The position numbers were made by a program, and so were the translations under genes. From contig CAJUPM010000001.1 of the NCBI GenBank assembly GCA_910588425.1, forward strand, positions 110,151-174,150: a DNA stretch of 64,000 nucleotides, in the 5' to 3' direction. Under the pieces are notes generated by a model. The model saw only the letters and a program-made list of their open reading frames with translations. It did not search any database and was not told where the DNA came from. Positions 57,262 to 64,000 of this stretch are shown here, in pieces; position 1 is the first letter of the stretch; each line of letters opens with the position of its first letter. Source of the DNA: an uncultured Christensenellaceae bacterium (GTDB taxonomy: Bacteria > Bacillota > Clostridia > Christensenellales > Christensenellaceae).

Positions 57262-57296
57262 GAACCTGAAGCGGCCTTGCTTCAGGTTTGTTTTTT
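57262..57296 (+). terminator. rho-independent terminator
   Basis: GAACCTGAAGC - GGCCTT - GCTTCAGGTTTGTTTTTT following the frameshifted gene. Confidence 0.88.
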
Positions 57297-57392
57297 GTAT
57301 CCAAAGCGGCAGGTGATGGCCCGTGCTTTGGCCTTTATTTGGCCTGGGAGAGGGTGGCAGGAAAAAAGATATAGTTTGGATACAAATATACA

Positions 57393-57421
57393 TTGACAGA
57401 TGAGGTATTGCGATATACTAT
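57393..57421 (+). promoter_or_regulatory. promoter of PadR-HAAS-DUF4097 operon
   Basis: Consensus -35 TTGACA (57393-57398) with TACTAT (57416-57421) 17 nt on or TATACT (57414-57419) 15 nt on. The A+T-rich ATATACTATATAT across the -10 is nearly palindromic and could be a PadR site. Confidence 0.65.
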
Positions 57422-57450
57422 ATATTAAAAGAGAAGAAAGGAGCGGGAGC

Positions 57451-57795
57451 ATGGCGATTGCTTCGGATTTAATCCGCGGCCATACTGAAACCATCATCCT
57501 GGCGCATCTGCTGCAGGGAGATAGCTATGGCTACGAGATCAATAAGGCGATTCAGCAGAAGACAGATCAGCAGTATGAGCTCAAAGAGGCCACGCTGTAT
57601 ACGGCCTTCCGCAGGCTGGAGGAATCGGGCTGCATCTATTCCTATTGGGGCGACGAGCAGACCGGCGCGCGCAGAAGATACTACAGCATCACAAAGCATG
57701 GAAAGCAGACGTATCGGCGGCTGCGGGAAGAATGGGAAGTTGCGAAAAAGCTAATTGATATTTTAATTGGAGAGGAGAAAAGTGATGAGAGATAG
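57451..57795 (+). CDS. PadR-family transcriptional regulator
   Basis: 114 aa. Winged-helix PadR domain: ETIILAHLLQGDSYGYEINKAI at the N-terminus, then LKEATLYTAFRRLEESGCI and the wing GARRRYYSITKHGK. The C-terminal helix is short (PadR-s1 group). In clostridia PadR genes of this kind stand before a HAAS/DUF1700 membrane gene and a DUF4097 gene, as here, and probably repress their own operon in response to envelope or membrane signals. AAAGGAG lies before ATG 57451. The next gene overlaps by 11 bp. Confidence 0.92.
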   Translation: MAIASDLIRGHTETIILAHLLQGDSYGYEINKAIQQKTDQQYELKEATLYTAFRRLEESGCIYSYWGDEQTGARRRYYSITKHGKQTYRRLREEWEVAKKLIDILIGEEKSDER

Positions 57796-58426
57796 ATTAA
57801 GAGGTTATGTCGAATCTTTATTTATCGATGCACCACGCACCAAAAAAACAGTAGAACTCAAGGAAGAAATTTTGCAGAACCTATACGATAAATACGACGA
57901 TCTGATAAGGGAAGGCAAAACCGAGGAAGCGGCCTACAATATCGCTGTGGCGGGCGTTGGAGATATCAGCCCGCTGCTGGAGGAGCTGGAGCGCAGCGAG
58001 AGCGTCTATGATGCGCAAAACCCGTATCCAGAGGCAAGAAAGCGCTCGGCCATCATGGTCGCGGCGGCGGTTGCGATGTACATTTTAGCGGTGATCCCCT
58101 GCCTGATCTGGGAAGAGGGGGGCGTGATCCCCATGTTTATCGTCATCGCACTGGCAACGGCACTGCTCATCTATAACGGCATGACGCGCCCGCGCTATAT
58201 CAGCCGGGACGACACAGTCGTGGAGAACTTCAAGGAATGGAAAACCCACAACAGCAACCGGCATCAGGTCTATAAGGCGCTCTCTTCTGCGCTGTGGTCG
58301 ATTACGGTGGTGGTTTATTTCCTGGTGAGCTTTGGCATGGGCGCATGGCATATCAGCTGGGTCATTTTCCTGATCTCCTCCGCCATCAACTCCGTGCTGA
58401 GAGCCATCTTTGATTTGGGGAGGTAG
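57785..58426 (+). CDS. HAAS/DUF1700-like permease-prefix membrane protein
   Basis: 213 aa. Residues 1-90 make a soluble helical HAAS-type prefix (RDRLRGYVESLFIDAPRTKKTVELKEEILQNLYDKYDDLI, AVAGVGDISPLLEEL). Four membrane segments follow: two near 93-132 and two near 170-208. The prefix domain is thought to contact a PadR regulator, as in similar operons. GAGGAG precedes the ATG at 57785; a GTG one codon upstream is the alternative. The DUF4097 gene follows after 2 nt. Confidence 0.82.
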   Translation: MRDRLRGYVESLFIDAPRTKKTVELKEEILQNLYDKYDDLIREGKTEEAAYNIAVAGVGDISPLLEELERSESVYDAQNPYPEARKRSAIMVAAAVAMYILAVIPCLIWEEGGVIPMFIVIALATALLIYNGMTRPRYISRDDTVVENFKEWKTHNSNRHQVYKALSSALWSITVVVYFLVSFGMGAWHISWVIFLISSAINSVLRAIFDLGR

Positions 58427-58428
58427 CA

Positions 58429-59352
58429 ATGAGAGCTTCGGCAATTATTCGGATTATCGTCTGGTCTCTGGTTGCGCTGGCGCTGACGGCCGTTCTGGTT
58501 CAGGGGCTGACGGGTGGCTTTTCGTTAGGGGGTATCACTGTGTTTAGTTCTTTTTCTTATGACGACAGCGAGCAATACCTGGTTGGCAGCAACCAGATCG
58601 ATATGAGGGAGATCTCGGAAATCGAGATCAACTGGGGCGCAGGAGATGTTCAGATTATCCCCTGTGAGGGAAATGAGGTCATCTTCCGGGAGCAGGCCGG
58701 CCGGGCGCTGTTGGAAGAGGATATGATGCGTTTCTATTTGCGGGGCGGAAAGCTGACGATCCAGTTCTGCGCGCCCAAAAGAGGGTTCCGGATTTTTTCG
58801 AGCACCCCGAGCAAGAGCTTGGAGGTCCAAATCCCGTATGCCATGGCAGGATCGCTGGCGGAGCTGGAGGTCAGCTCGATTTCTGCGCCCGTCAGCATAC
58901 AGGGGGCCAGCGGGGCAGAGATGAAGGTTTCCAGCGTCTCAGGCGCCATTCACGTTTCAGATCTCTCCTGCCGGGAGCTGGATTTGGAGACGGTCAGCGG
59001 CGGGATTCGCGGCGAAAACATTGAGGCAACCGAGCTGGAGATGGAGAGCGTCAGCGGCACTATCGATATTTCCGGCGCCTTTCAGGAGGCGAGCGGCAAC
59101 AGTGTCTCGGGCAATCTGACGATACGCAGCAATATCTGCCCAAGAAAGGTGGATGCGGAGACAGTCAGCGGGGGCGTGCGCCTGCAAATTCCGGAAAACG
59201 ACGGTTTTACCGCCCGGTATCACACGACCAGCGGGCAGTTCTACTCGAGTTTCCCGACGGTCGCCCAGAAGAGACAGGCGGTTTACAAAAACGGCGGCGC
59301 GGAATTCACCTTCGATACGGTTTCGGGCAGTATGGATATTGAGAAGCTATAG
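58429..59352 (+). CDS. DUF4097 beta-strand-repeat membrane-anchored protein
   Basis: 307 aa. One N-terminal membrane helix (about 5-27). The extracytoplasmic part is a right-handed beta-repeat of the DUF4097 (LiaG/adhesin-like) type, with repeated SVSG units: VSSISAPVSI, VSSVSGAIHVSDL, LETVSGGIRGENI, MESVSGTIDISG, AETVSGGVRLQI and DTVSGSMDI. Function unknown; such proteins accompany PadR and HAAS genes and relate to envelope stress. GGGAGGT precedes the ATG. Confidence 0.9.
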   Translation: MRASAIIRIIVWSLVALALTAVLVQGLTGGFSLGGITVFSSFSYDDSEQYLVGSNQIDMREISEIEINWGAGDVQIIPCEGNEVIFREQAGRALLEEDMMRFYLRGGKLTIQFCAPKRGFRIFSSTPSKSLEVQIPYAMAGSLAELEVSSISAPVSIQGASGAEMKVSSVSGAIHVSDLSCRELDLETVSGGIRGENIEATELEMESVSGTIDISGAFQEASGNSVSGNLTIRSNICPRKVDAETVSGGVRLQIPENDGFTARYHTTSGQFYSSFPTVAQKRQAVYKNGGAEFTFDTVSGSMDIEKL

Positions 59353-59368
59353 CGCGGAAAGCGCATGG

Positions 59369-59399
59369 AAATGCCGGGGCAAAAGCCCTGGCATTTTTT
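59369..59399 (+). terminator. rho-independent terminator
   Basis: AAATGCCGGGGC - AAAA - GCCCTGGCATTTTTT with one G-T mismatch, after the DUF4097 gene. Confidence 0.9.
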
Positions 59400-59455
59400 G
59401 CACTGCACTTTTTTTCAAAGAATTTGACGAATGGGTGCGAATGAAATGCCAATGC

Positions 59456-59484
59456 TTTGTAATGAGGGGCAACTATGCTATAAT
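59456..59484 (+). promoter_or_regulatory. promoter of the gpsA-like gene
   Basis: Extended -10 TGC-TATAAT (59476-59484) with TTTGTA/TTGTAA at 59456-59462 as -35. Confidence 0.7.
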
Positions 59485-59589
59485 AAGAAAAAGCCCGGAT
59501 TTTTCCTGGGCTGCTCGGAACGACAGAATTGAGCGCTGTTTTTGGCCGGATTGCCGGCAGAGAACGGCGGTTTTCCCTGGGAGGTAGGC

Positions 59590-60540
59590 ATGAAGGTCAG
59601 CGTGCTGGGATGCGGGCGATGGGGCTCGTTTATCGCGTGGTATTTGAATAGAATGGGGCATCGGGTTTGCGTATGGGGCAGGGAAGGCTCGGCAAACCTC
59701 GGGCAGTTCCAGGAGAAAATCCGGCAGGGGCAAGAAGGCTTTTTGGGCATGGAGACCACGCACGACTTGGCGCACGCCCTGGCCTTTGGCGAGCTTTTGG
59801 CCATCTCCATCAGCGCCCAGCAGCTGCGTAATTTGCTCTCCAGAAGCGAGTTTTGCGATCTGCAAAAGCCGGTCGTCCTCTGCATGAAAGGGCTGGAGGA
59901 GCACACGGGCAAGCGCCTTTCGGAGATTGCCGCGGATTACCTGCCGCTGGAGCAGATTGCCGTCTGGCTGGGGCCTGGCCATATGCAGGATTTTCTCGCA
60001 GGCATTCCCAACTGCATGGTGATCGATTCCTACAACCCACAGCTCAAGCAGGAGGTCGTTGCGGCGCTCAAAGGCGGGCTGATTCGCTTTTATTACGGCG
60101 ACGATATGATCGGCAACGAGGTTGGGGCGGCAGCAAAAAATGTCATTGGGATTGCGGCGGGCATGATGGATGGCCTGCACTGCGGCAGCCTGAAAGGCGC
60201 GCTGATGTCCCGCGGGGCTCGGGAGATTTCACGGCTGATCGGCGCCATGGGCGGCAACGAGCTTTCGGCCTATGGCCTGGCGCATCTGGGAGATTATGAG
60301 GCGACGGTGTTTTCGCAGTATAGCCGCAACCGCATGTTCGGAGAAAAATTCGTGCAGGGAGAGCAGATGGATGCTCTGGCGGAGGGTGTCTCGACGGCGG
60401 CGGCGTTGATGGTTTTGAAGGAAAAATACCAGGTGGATTTGCCCATCTGCACGGCTGTGCACACGGCGATTGAGGGGTGCATCCCGCCGGAGGAACTGAT
60501 GAGCCGGCTGTTTTTGCGCAGTTTGAAAAAGGAATTTTAA
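59590..60540 (+). CDS. gpsA: NAD(P)-dependent glycerol-3-phosphate dehydrogenase
   Basis: 316 aa, slightly shorter than the usual 330. N-terminal dinucleotide motif VLGCGRWGSFIAWYL (G-x-G-x-x-G). The C-terminal domain has the catalytic Lys region GNEVGAAAKNVIGIAAGMMDGL and the substrate-phosphate-binding Arg (YSRNRMFGEKF). It makes sn-glycerol 3-phosphate from dihydroxyacetone phosphate for phospholipids. The ATG at 59590 has GGGAGGT 5 nt upstream; the longer frame back to 59542 is unsupported. Terminator at the stop codon. Confidence 0.93.
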   Translation: MKVSVLGCGRWGSFIAWYLNRMGHRVCVWGREGSANLGQFQEKIRQGQEGFLGMETTHDLAHALAFGELLAISISAQQLRNLLSRSEFCDLQKPVVLCMKGLEEHTGKRLSEIAADYLPLEQIAVWLGPGHMQDFLAGIPNCMVIDSYNPQLKQEVVAALKGGLIRFYYGDDMIGNEVGAAAKNVIGIAAGMMDGLHCGSLKGALMSRGAREISRLIGAMGGNELSAYGLAHLGDYEATVFSQYSRNRMFGEKFVQGEQMDALAEGVSTAAALMVLKEKYQVDLPICTAVHTAIEGCIPPEELMSRLFLRSLKKEF

Positions 60541-60565
60541 AAAGGCGGGTTTTCCGCCTTTTTTA
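60538..60565 (+). terminator. rho-independent terminator
   Basis: AAAAAGGCGG - GTTTT - CCGCCTTTTTT beginning at the gpsA stop codon. Confidence 0.93.
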
Positions 60566-60640
60566 TTTGTAAAAATTCGATCGGAGAGGGAGCCTTTTGG
60601 CATAGCGGCGGCGTATCACATAGTGAAAGGAGAAAAAGCA

Positions 60641-61129
60641 ATGGAGGATCCGGATCAGAGCTTTGAACAGGTGTTTGAGCGGAACATCCGCAGTGTATAC
60701 CGCGCCTGCTATCTGCGGCTGCGCCACAAGCAGGATGCGGAAGATGCGGCGCAGGCGGTTTTTCTAAGCTATCTTGCCAGAAAGCGGCCGTTTGAAAATG
60801 AGCGCCATGAGCGCGCATGGTTTTTGAGGGCGGCGCACGATCGGGCGGTGGATATACAGCGCAGCGCTTGGCATCGGAGGCGCTCGGCGGGGCGGGCGCA
60901 GGAACAGGAACTGGTATCTCTTGATGAGGGAGAGATGGAAGCGCAGAGTATGCTTGCCGCGCTTCCGCCCAGCTTGCGGGAGGTGCTGGCGCTCTACTAT
61001 ATAGAAGGGCTGAGCGTCAGCCAGATTGCGAAAACTCTGCGGCGCACGCAAAGCACAGTCCGTGCACAGCTGACCAAAGGACGCAAACGGCTCAAACTGG
61101 AATGGGAGAGAGAAAATGAATGTGAATGA
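60641..61129 (+). CDS. ECF-type RNA polymerase sigma factor
   Basis: 162 aa. Sigma region 2 (about 12-75) includes YRACYLRLRHKQDAEDAAQAVFLSYL, the core-binding/-10 region; sigma region 4 (about 110-160) includes LREVLALYYIEGLSVSQIAKTLRRTQSTVRAQLTKGRKRL, the -35-binding HTH. No third domain, so an ECF sigma. AAAGGAG lies 8 nt before the ATG. It overlaps the downstream membrane protein by 14 bp, which is the typical sigma/anti-sigma arrangement. Confidence 0.92.
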   Translation: MEDPDQSFEQVFERNIRSVYRACYLRLRHKQDAEDAAQAVFLSYLARKRPFENERHERAWFLRAAHDRAVDIQRSAWHRRRSAGRAQEQELVSLDEGEMEAQSMLAALPPSLREVLALYYIEGLSVSQIAKTLRRTQSTVRAQLTKGRKRLKLEWERENECE

Positions 61130-61769
61130 GCTAAAAAAAGAATTGGAACAATATGAACCGACGGAGGAGCAGTGCTGCGCGATGAAGCGGCGCATTCAGG
61201 CCGGGAGGATGCAGAAAGCCCGAAGAGGAAAGGCAGTATGGCGCGCCGGAGCGGCGGTTTGCGCGGCTTGCCTGATTGCGGCGGTGGGTCTGCTGGTATC
61301 CAGCTCCAAACAGACGGCGAACGTGCCGCCGGGTCCAGTGAGCGCGCAAGAGAGCGCCGGGCAAAGCCAGGTGCAGATTCTGGCGCTGGGGGCCGGGCAG
61401 GAAGAAAAGCCGCAGGCTCTGCAAATCGGTATCGAAATGCCCTTGGGAGATTACCGGCTGGAATCCAGCATGACGCCCGGCTTTCCGTTTGTTTTCCAGT
61501 GGGAGCTGGAAGGGGAGAGCGGGGAGGTCAGCGTATCCAAGGGCAGCCTGCTGCGGTGGGACAGGCAGACGGGGCAGGTTACAGACGCCGGCAAACAGGT
61601 GGTCTGCAAAAACGGAGAGACGCTCTACTACTCCCCGTTAGAGGGCGGGCAGCCGGCCGAGAGCGATGCGCTCACGATCCGCGTTGCTGGAGAGCGGCAG
61701 AGTGTGCTCATCCAGAGCCGGGAGGGCACCTATTTTGCAAAGATTCTGCCGGAAGAGATGCAGAGCTAA
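61116..61769 (+). CDS. putative anti-sigma / membrane-anchored partner of the ECF sigma factor
   Basis: 217 aa. The N-terminal about 40 residues are charged and cytoplasmic (ELKKELEQYEPTEEQCCAMKRRIQAG), then one membrane helix (about 44-63) and an extracytoplasmic beta-rich domain of 150 residues. Gene order and overlap with the sigma factor suggest an anti-sigma factor; a clear ZAS zinc motif is not visible. The stop overlaps the stop of the convergent transporter gene by 4 bp, and no terminator fits between them. Confidence 0.75.
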   Translation: MNVNELKKELEQYEPTEEQCCAMKRRIQAGRMQKARRGKAVWRAGAAVCAACLIAAVGLLVSSSKQTANVPPGPVSAQESAGQSQVQILALGAGQEEKPQALQIGIEMPLGDYRLESSMTPGFPFVFQWELEGESGEVSVSKGSLLRWDRQTGQVTDAGKQVVCKNGETLYYSPLEGGQPAESDALTIRVAGERQSVLIQSREGTYFAKILPEEMQS

Positions 61770-62947
61770 ACGCTCGGGGAATGATAATCCTTGGAATTGG
61801 TGGAGAGCCCTTGCTGCTCCAGCCGGCTGTTCATAAACTGGCGCACGACGGAATAGAGCACGGCAAAGAGCGGGATTCCCAGGATCATGCCCGGCACGCC
61901 GAACAGGCCGCCGCCCAGGATGATGGCAAAGACAACCCAAAAGGCAGTCAGCCCGGTGGATTCGCCCAAAATGCGCGGGCCGATGATCTGCGCGTCGATC
62001 TGCTGTGTTACGATCGTTAGGATGACGAAGATCAGCGCATATTTGGGCTCCACCAAAAACAGGAGAATCGCCGAGGGAATCGCTCCGATGAAGGGGCCGA
62101 AGAAGGGGATGATATCCGTGATGCCCATGATGGCGCTGATGAGCGCCGCATAGGGCAGGCGCATGATGGCCATGGCGATAAAGTTCAGCGCGAACAGGCA
62201 AAAGCTCTGCATGAGTTTGCCCGAGATATACCCGCCGAAAATATCGTTGGTTTCTCTGGAAAGCAGGATGATGCTGCCAGCAAATTTCTGCGGAAAGAGG
62301 GCATAGGTCGCCTTCTTGACCTGCGCGATAAACAGCTCCTTGGAAGAGAGCAGATAGGCCGAGACGACCAGCGCCAGCAGTGCGTCGCTGATGCCCGAGA
62401 TGGCCGAGACGGTGATCTGGAAGCCGATATTGGCGATTTCCGGCGCGATGGTTTTGGCATATTCCATGGCGGAATCGATCATCGCATAGAGGGAATCCAT
62501 ATCGCCGACGTATTTTTCCAGATGGAATTTTGTGATGAGATCGCGAAATGCGGTATCCAAATCCCGCAGATACCCGGGCAGGTTCTGCACAAAGGCGGAA
62601 ATACTGCTGGAAAGTTCGGGCAGGATGATGAAGAACAGGCCTACCAGCGCCAGCAGCACGATGAGGTAGACCACGGCGATGGAGAGCGTGCGGGCCAGAG
62701 AAGAGCGCCCGCCTTTTTTGCCCCGGAAGCGGAACACTCTTTGCTCGAAAAATTGCACTGGCTTATTGAACATATATGCCAGGGCAAAGCCCCATAAAAA
62801 GGGATTTAAAATAAATAAAAACCGGCGGATAGTGGAAAAAACCTCGCCAAGATTGAAGACGACGGCGCATATTAAAATGCAGGCGCCGGCCGCTAAAACG
62901 GCATAGGCGGTGATCGTCGTGTATTTTTTGTTCCAGTCAATTCTCAT
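61766..62947 (-). CDS. AI-2E family transporter
   Basis: 393 aa with about eight membrane segments. Family marks are the N-terminal FLFILNPFLWGFALAYMFNKPV and the C-terminal GITDIIPFFGPFIGAIPSAIL and DAQIIGPRILGESTGLTAFWVVFAIILGGGLFG. Members include YtvI and others; some move AI-2, others are Na+(Li+)/H+ antiporters, so the substrate is open. The ATG at 62947 has AGAGGG 5 nt upstream; the ATG at 62974 lacks a ribosome site. Convergent with the anti-sigma gene. Confidence 0.9.
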   Translation of the reverse strand: MRIDWNKKYTTITAYAVLAAGACILICAVVFNLGEVFSTIRRFLFILNPFLWGFALAYMFNKPVQFFEQRVFRFRGKKGGRSSLARTLSIAVVYLIVLLALVGLFFIILPELSSSISAFVQNLPGYLRDLDTAFRDLITKFHLEKYVGDMDSLYAMIDSAMEYAKTIAPEIANIGFQITVSAISGISDALLALVVSAYLLSSKELFIAQVKKATYALFPQKFAGSIILLSRETNDIFGGYISGKLMQSFCLFALNFIAMAIMRLPYAALISAIMGITDIIPFFGPFIGAIPSAILLFLVEPKYALIFVILTIVTQQIDAQIIGPRILGESTGLTAFWVVFAIILGGGLFGVPGMILGIPLFAVLYSVVRQFMNSRLEQQGLSTNSKDYHSPSV

Positions 62948-63049
62948 AACGGCCCTCTTTTTCTTTTTTATCATTATTCCCAGAGATTGCTAGATTATGA
63001 GAGAAAAAATGCGCGGATTTGCCCGGGCGGGAGCGGCGGTTCGCGCAAT

Positions 63050-63080
63050 AAAAAGGCCTTGGCATTTGCCAAGGCTTTTT
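63050..63080 (-). terminator. terminator of folT
   Basis: AAAAAGCCTTGGC - AAAT - GCCAAGGCCTTTTT on the minus strand, 19 nt after the folT stop. Confidence 0.9.
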
Positions 63081-63098
63081 GGGATGTTTTTTCAGAAT

Positions 63099-63659
63099 TT
63101 ACTGCGCATCGGCCTGCTGTTTGGACGAGGATTGAAGCGCGAGGTTCTGGGATAAGAACTTTTCGGTGGATTTGAGCAGCGCAAAGACCAGCGCCGTATG
63201 CACCGGGATGAGGATAAACGTGCTGATAGAGCGGAACCAAGCCACGCTCCCGGGCATTCCAAAGGAATAGATGAGGATGAGCGTATTGCAGATAAACGAG
63301 CAGACAATTTGCCCGGCCGATACCGCCAGCAGTGTTTTCCAGAAACCATGCTGTTTGTTTTTCAGGAAAAACAGAGCAGGCAGCAGCCCCATCAGCGCGT
63401 TGGTCAGCGTAAACAGCGGCATATATGCGCCGAGCGGGCGGATGATCGAGCAAAGGATATCCGTCAGCGCGCCGACGATAGCGCCGTATACCGGCCCCAG
63501 CGCGATGCCCGCATACATGACGATGCTGGCAGAGAAGTTGATATCTTTGATCAGGCCGCCGAACATGGAGACCGGGATGCCCAAAAATGATTTTAAAACC
63601 ACGGCGAGGGCAGTCAGCAGCGCGCCAAAGACAAGCTTGCGAGTTCGAGTTCTTTGCAA
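63099..63659 (-). CDS. folT: folate-family ECF transporter S component
   Basis: 186 aa, six hydrophobic segments. The N-terminus RTRKLVFGALLTALAVVLKSFLGIPVSMFGGLIKDINFSASIVMYAGIALGPVYGA is the standard look of an ECF S component of the folate group (FolT). It should bind folate or a reduced folate and load it through a shared energy-coupling module, which is not encoded here. The TTG start has AGGAGG 10 nt upstream; no ATG is available in frame. The THF riboswitch directly upstream supports the folate assignment. Confidence 0.88.
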   Translation of the reverse strand: MQRTRTRKLVFGALLTALAVVLKSFLGIPVSMFGGLIKDINFSASIVMYAGIALGPVYGAIVGALTDILCSIIRPLGAYMPLFTLTNALMGLLPALFFLKNKQHGFWKTLLAVSAGQIVCSFICNTLILIYSFGMPGSVAWFRSISTFILIPVHTALVFALLKSTEKFLSQNLALQSSSKQQADAQ

Positions 63660-63700
63660 AATAAAAACACCTCCTTTTTTTCAGAATGGAGAGCATACCA

Positions 63701-63731
63701 ATAAAAAAGAAGTGCTTCTTCTCTTTTTTTG
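63701..63731 (-). terminator. terminator arm of the THF riboswitch leader
   Basis: On the minus strand AGAGAAGAAG - CA - CTTCTTTTTT, a short A/T-rich stem with a six-T tract between the aptamer and the folT ribosome site; it fits an attenuator. Confidence 0.6.
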
Positions 63732-63732
63732 T

Positions 63733-63842
63733 GGCAGCGGACGCGAGGCTGTACCGCGGGGAAACCCCTTTCGTTCCCGGGCGACATCCCATCCCGAGAC
63801 ACTTCTTGGCTTTTGGCCATGACGCACAGGCCTCTACTCTGC
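63733..63842 (-). promoter_or_regulatory. THF (tetrahydrofolate) riboswitch
   Basis: On the minus strand the aptamer opens GCAGAGTAGAGGCCTGTGCG, continues with the conserved GGGATGGGATGTCGCCC and AACGAAAGGGG, and closes with CCGCGGTACAGCCTCGCGTCCGCTGCC as in the RF01831 consensus (GAGUAGA, GGGAUG, CCGCGGU, UCCGC). It senses tetrahydrofolate and, through the hairpin at 63701, controls the folate transporter gene. Confidence 0.93.
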
Positions 63843-63855
63843 ACATTCTACCCCA

Positions 63856-63884
63856 AATATACCATATTCCGCGCGGCATGGCAA
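63856..63884 (-). promoter_or_regulatory. promoter of the folT transcript
   Basis: Minus strand -35 TTGCCA (63884-63879), 17-nt spacer, -10 TATATT (63861-63856), just before the THF riboswitch. Confidence 0.8.
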
Positions 63885-64000
63885 GAGAATATGCGGCCGG
63901 GCGGTGTAATATATTGAATGGGAAGAGAAAAACGAGATTGGAGCGGCTTTTCGCCGAAAAGATGGGCAGAGCCCGGGAGGAAAAGCAAGGATGGCTGTTT
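63885..64000 (+). other. window end, possible gene start
   Basis: The last about 115 bases hold no complete gene. A GGGAGG at 63976-63981 and an ATG at 63992 in AAGCAAGGATGGCTG could open a plus-strand gene that continues past the window; too short to judge. Confidence 0.3.

Overview
The window reads as chromosomal DNA of a GC-rich (mid-50s %) low-GC-lineage anaerobe, most likely a gut-dwelling Clostridia (Firmicutes). The evidence is T-box leaders on leuS and ileS, a THF riboswitch on folT, strong AGGAGG-type ribosome sites with many TTG starts, a ferredoxin-linked 2-oxoacid oxidoreductase (KorDABC/VOR type), a class B sortase, polysaccharide deacetylases, a Spo0E-like small protein, a clostridial-type single-chain PurL and a bile salt hydrolase. 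I cannot name the genus. I see no rRNA, CRISPR array, insertion sequence or intact prophage.

Layout. 1-1.4 kb: pfkA and a partial membrane protein (minus). 1.7-2.4 kb: a GNAT gene and a tiny homocysteine-methyltransferase-tail protein. 2.5-6.6 kb: a DNA-damage-type cassette with a self-cleaving HTH/S24 repressor overlapping a Y-family polymerase, a radical SAM/HhH protein and its DUF4130 partner. 6.7-7.9 kb: DUF4363 and DUF421 membrane proteins (minus). 8.0-12.3 kb: a two-component system with two secreted lipoproteins. 12.7-14.8 kb: cdaA-cdaR (c-di-AMP synthesis). 14.9-20.2 kb: FAD protein, ferredoxin, ParA-like ATPase and korDABC. 20.5-21.3 kb: GNAT and glutaredoxin-like pair. 21.4-27.9 kb: PHP phosphatase, QueT, LOG-family protein, ACT protein plus PFL-family protein, PepF and a sugar-phosphate-isomerase-like protein. 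28-29.3 kb: three small HTH regulators and a decayed relic of a fourth. 29.4-31.0 kb: Rsm22-like methyltransferase and two DUF1540 proteins. 31.2-33.9 kb: leuS with T-box. 34.1-41.7 kb: DUF1015, aspartate kinase, AEC transporter, purL. 41.7-44.5 kb: acyltransferase-3 and a propeller-like lipoprotein. 44.5-48.3 kb: rarA diverging from serC-serA. 48.4-55.1 kb: two polysaccharide deacetylases, T-box-ileS, sortase B. 55.2-55.3 kb: tRNA-Thr and tRNA-Pro. 55.9-57.3 kb: bile salt hydrolase and a frameshifted small gene. 57.4-59.4 kb: PadR/HAAS/DUF4097 operon. 59.6-63.7 kb: gpsA, an ECF sigma/anti-sigma pair, an AI-2E-family transporter and folT with a THF riboswitch.

The most interesting material is the four-gene DNA-damage cassette with a palindrome across its promoter, the KOR cluster with its attached FAD/ferredoxin/ATPase genes, and several signs of recent small-scale change: a 67-bp duplicated korC tail, a relic HTH gene fused to its paralogue, a 7-T frameshift in a promoter-bearing small gene, and perfect inverted repeats in two intergenic regions. 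All family names are assigned by reading motifs, not by database search.
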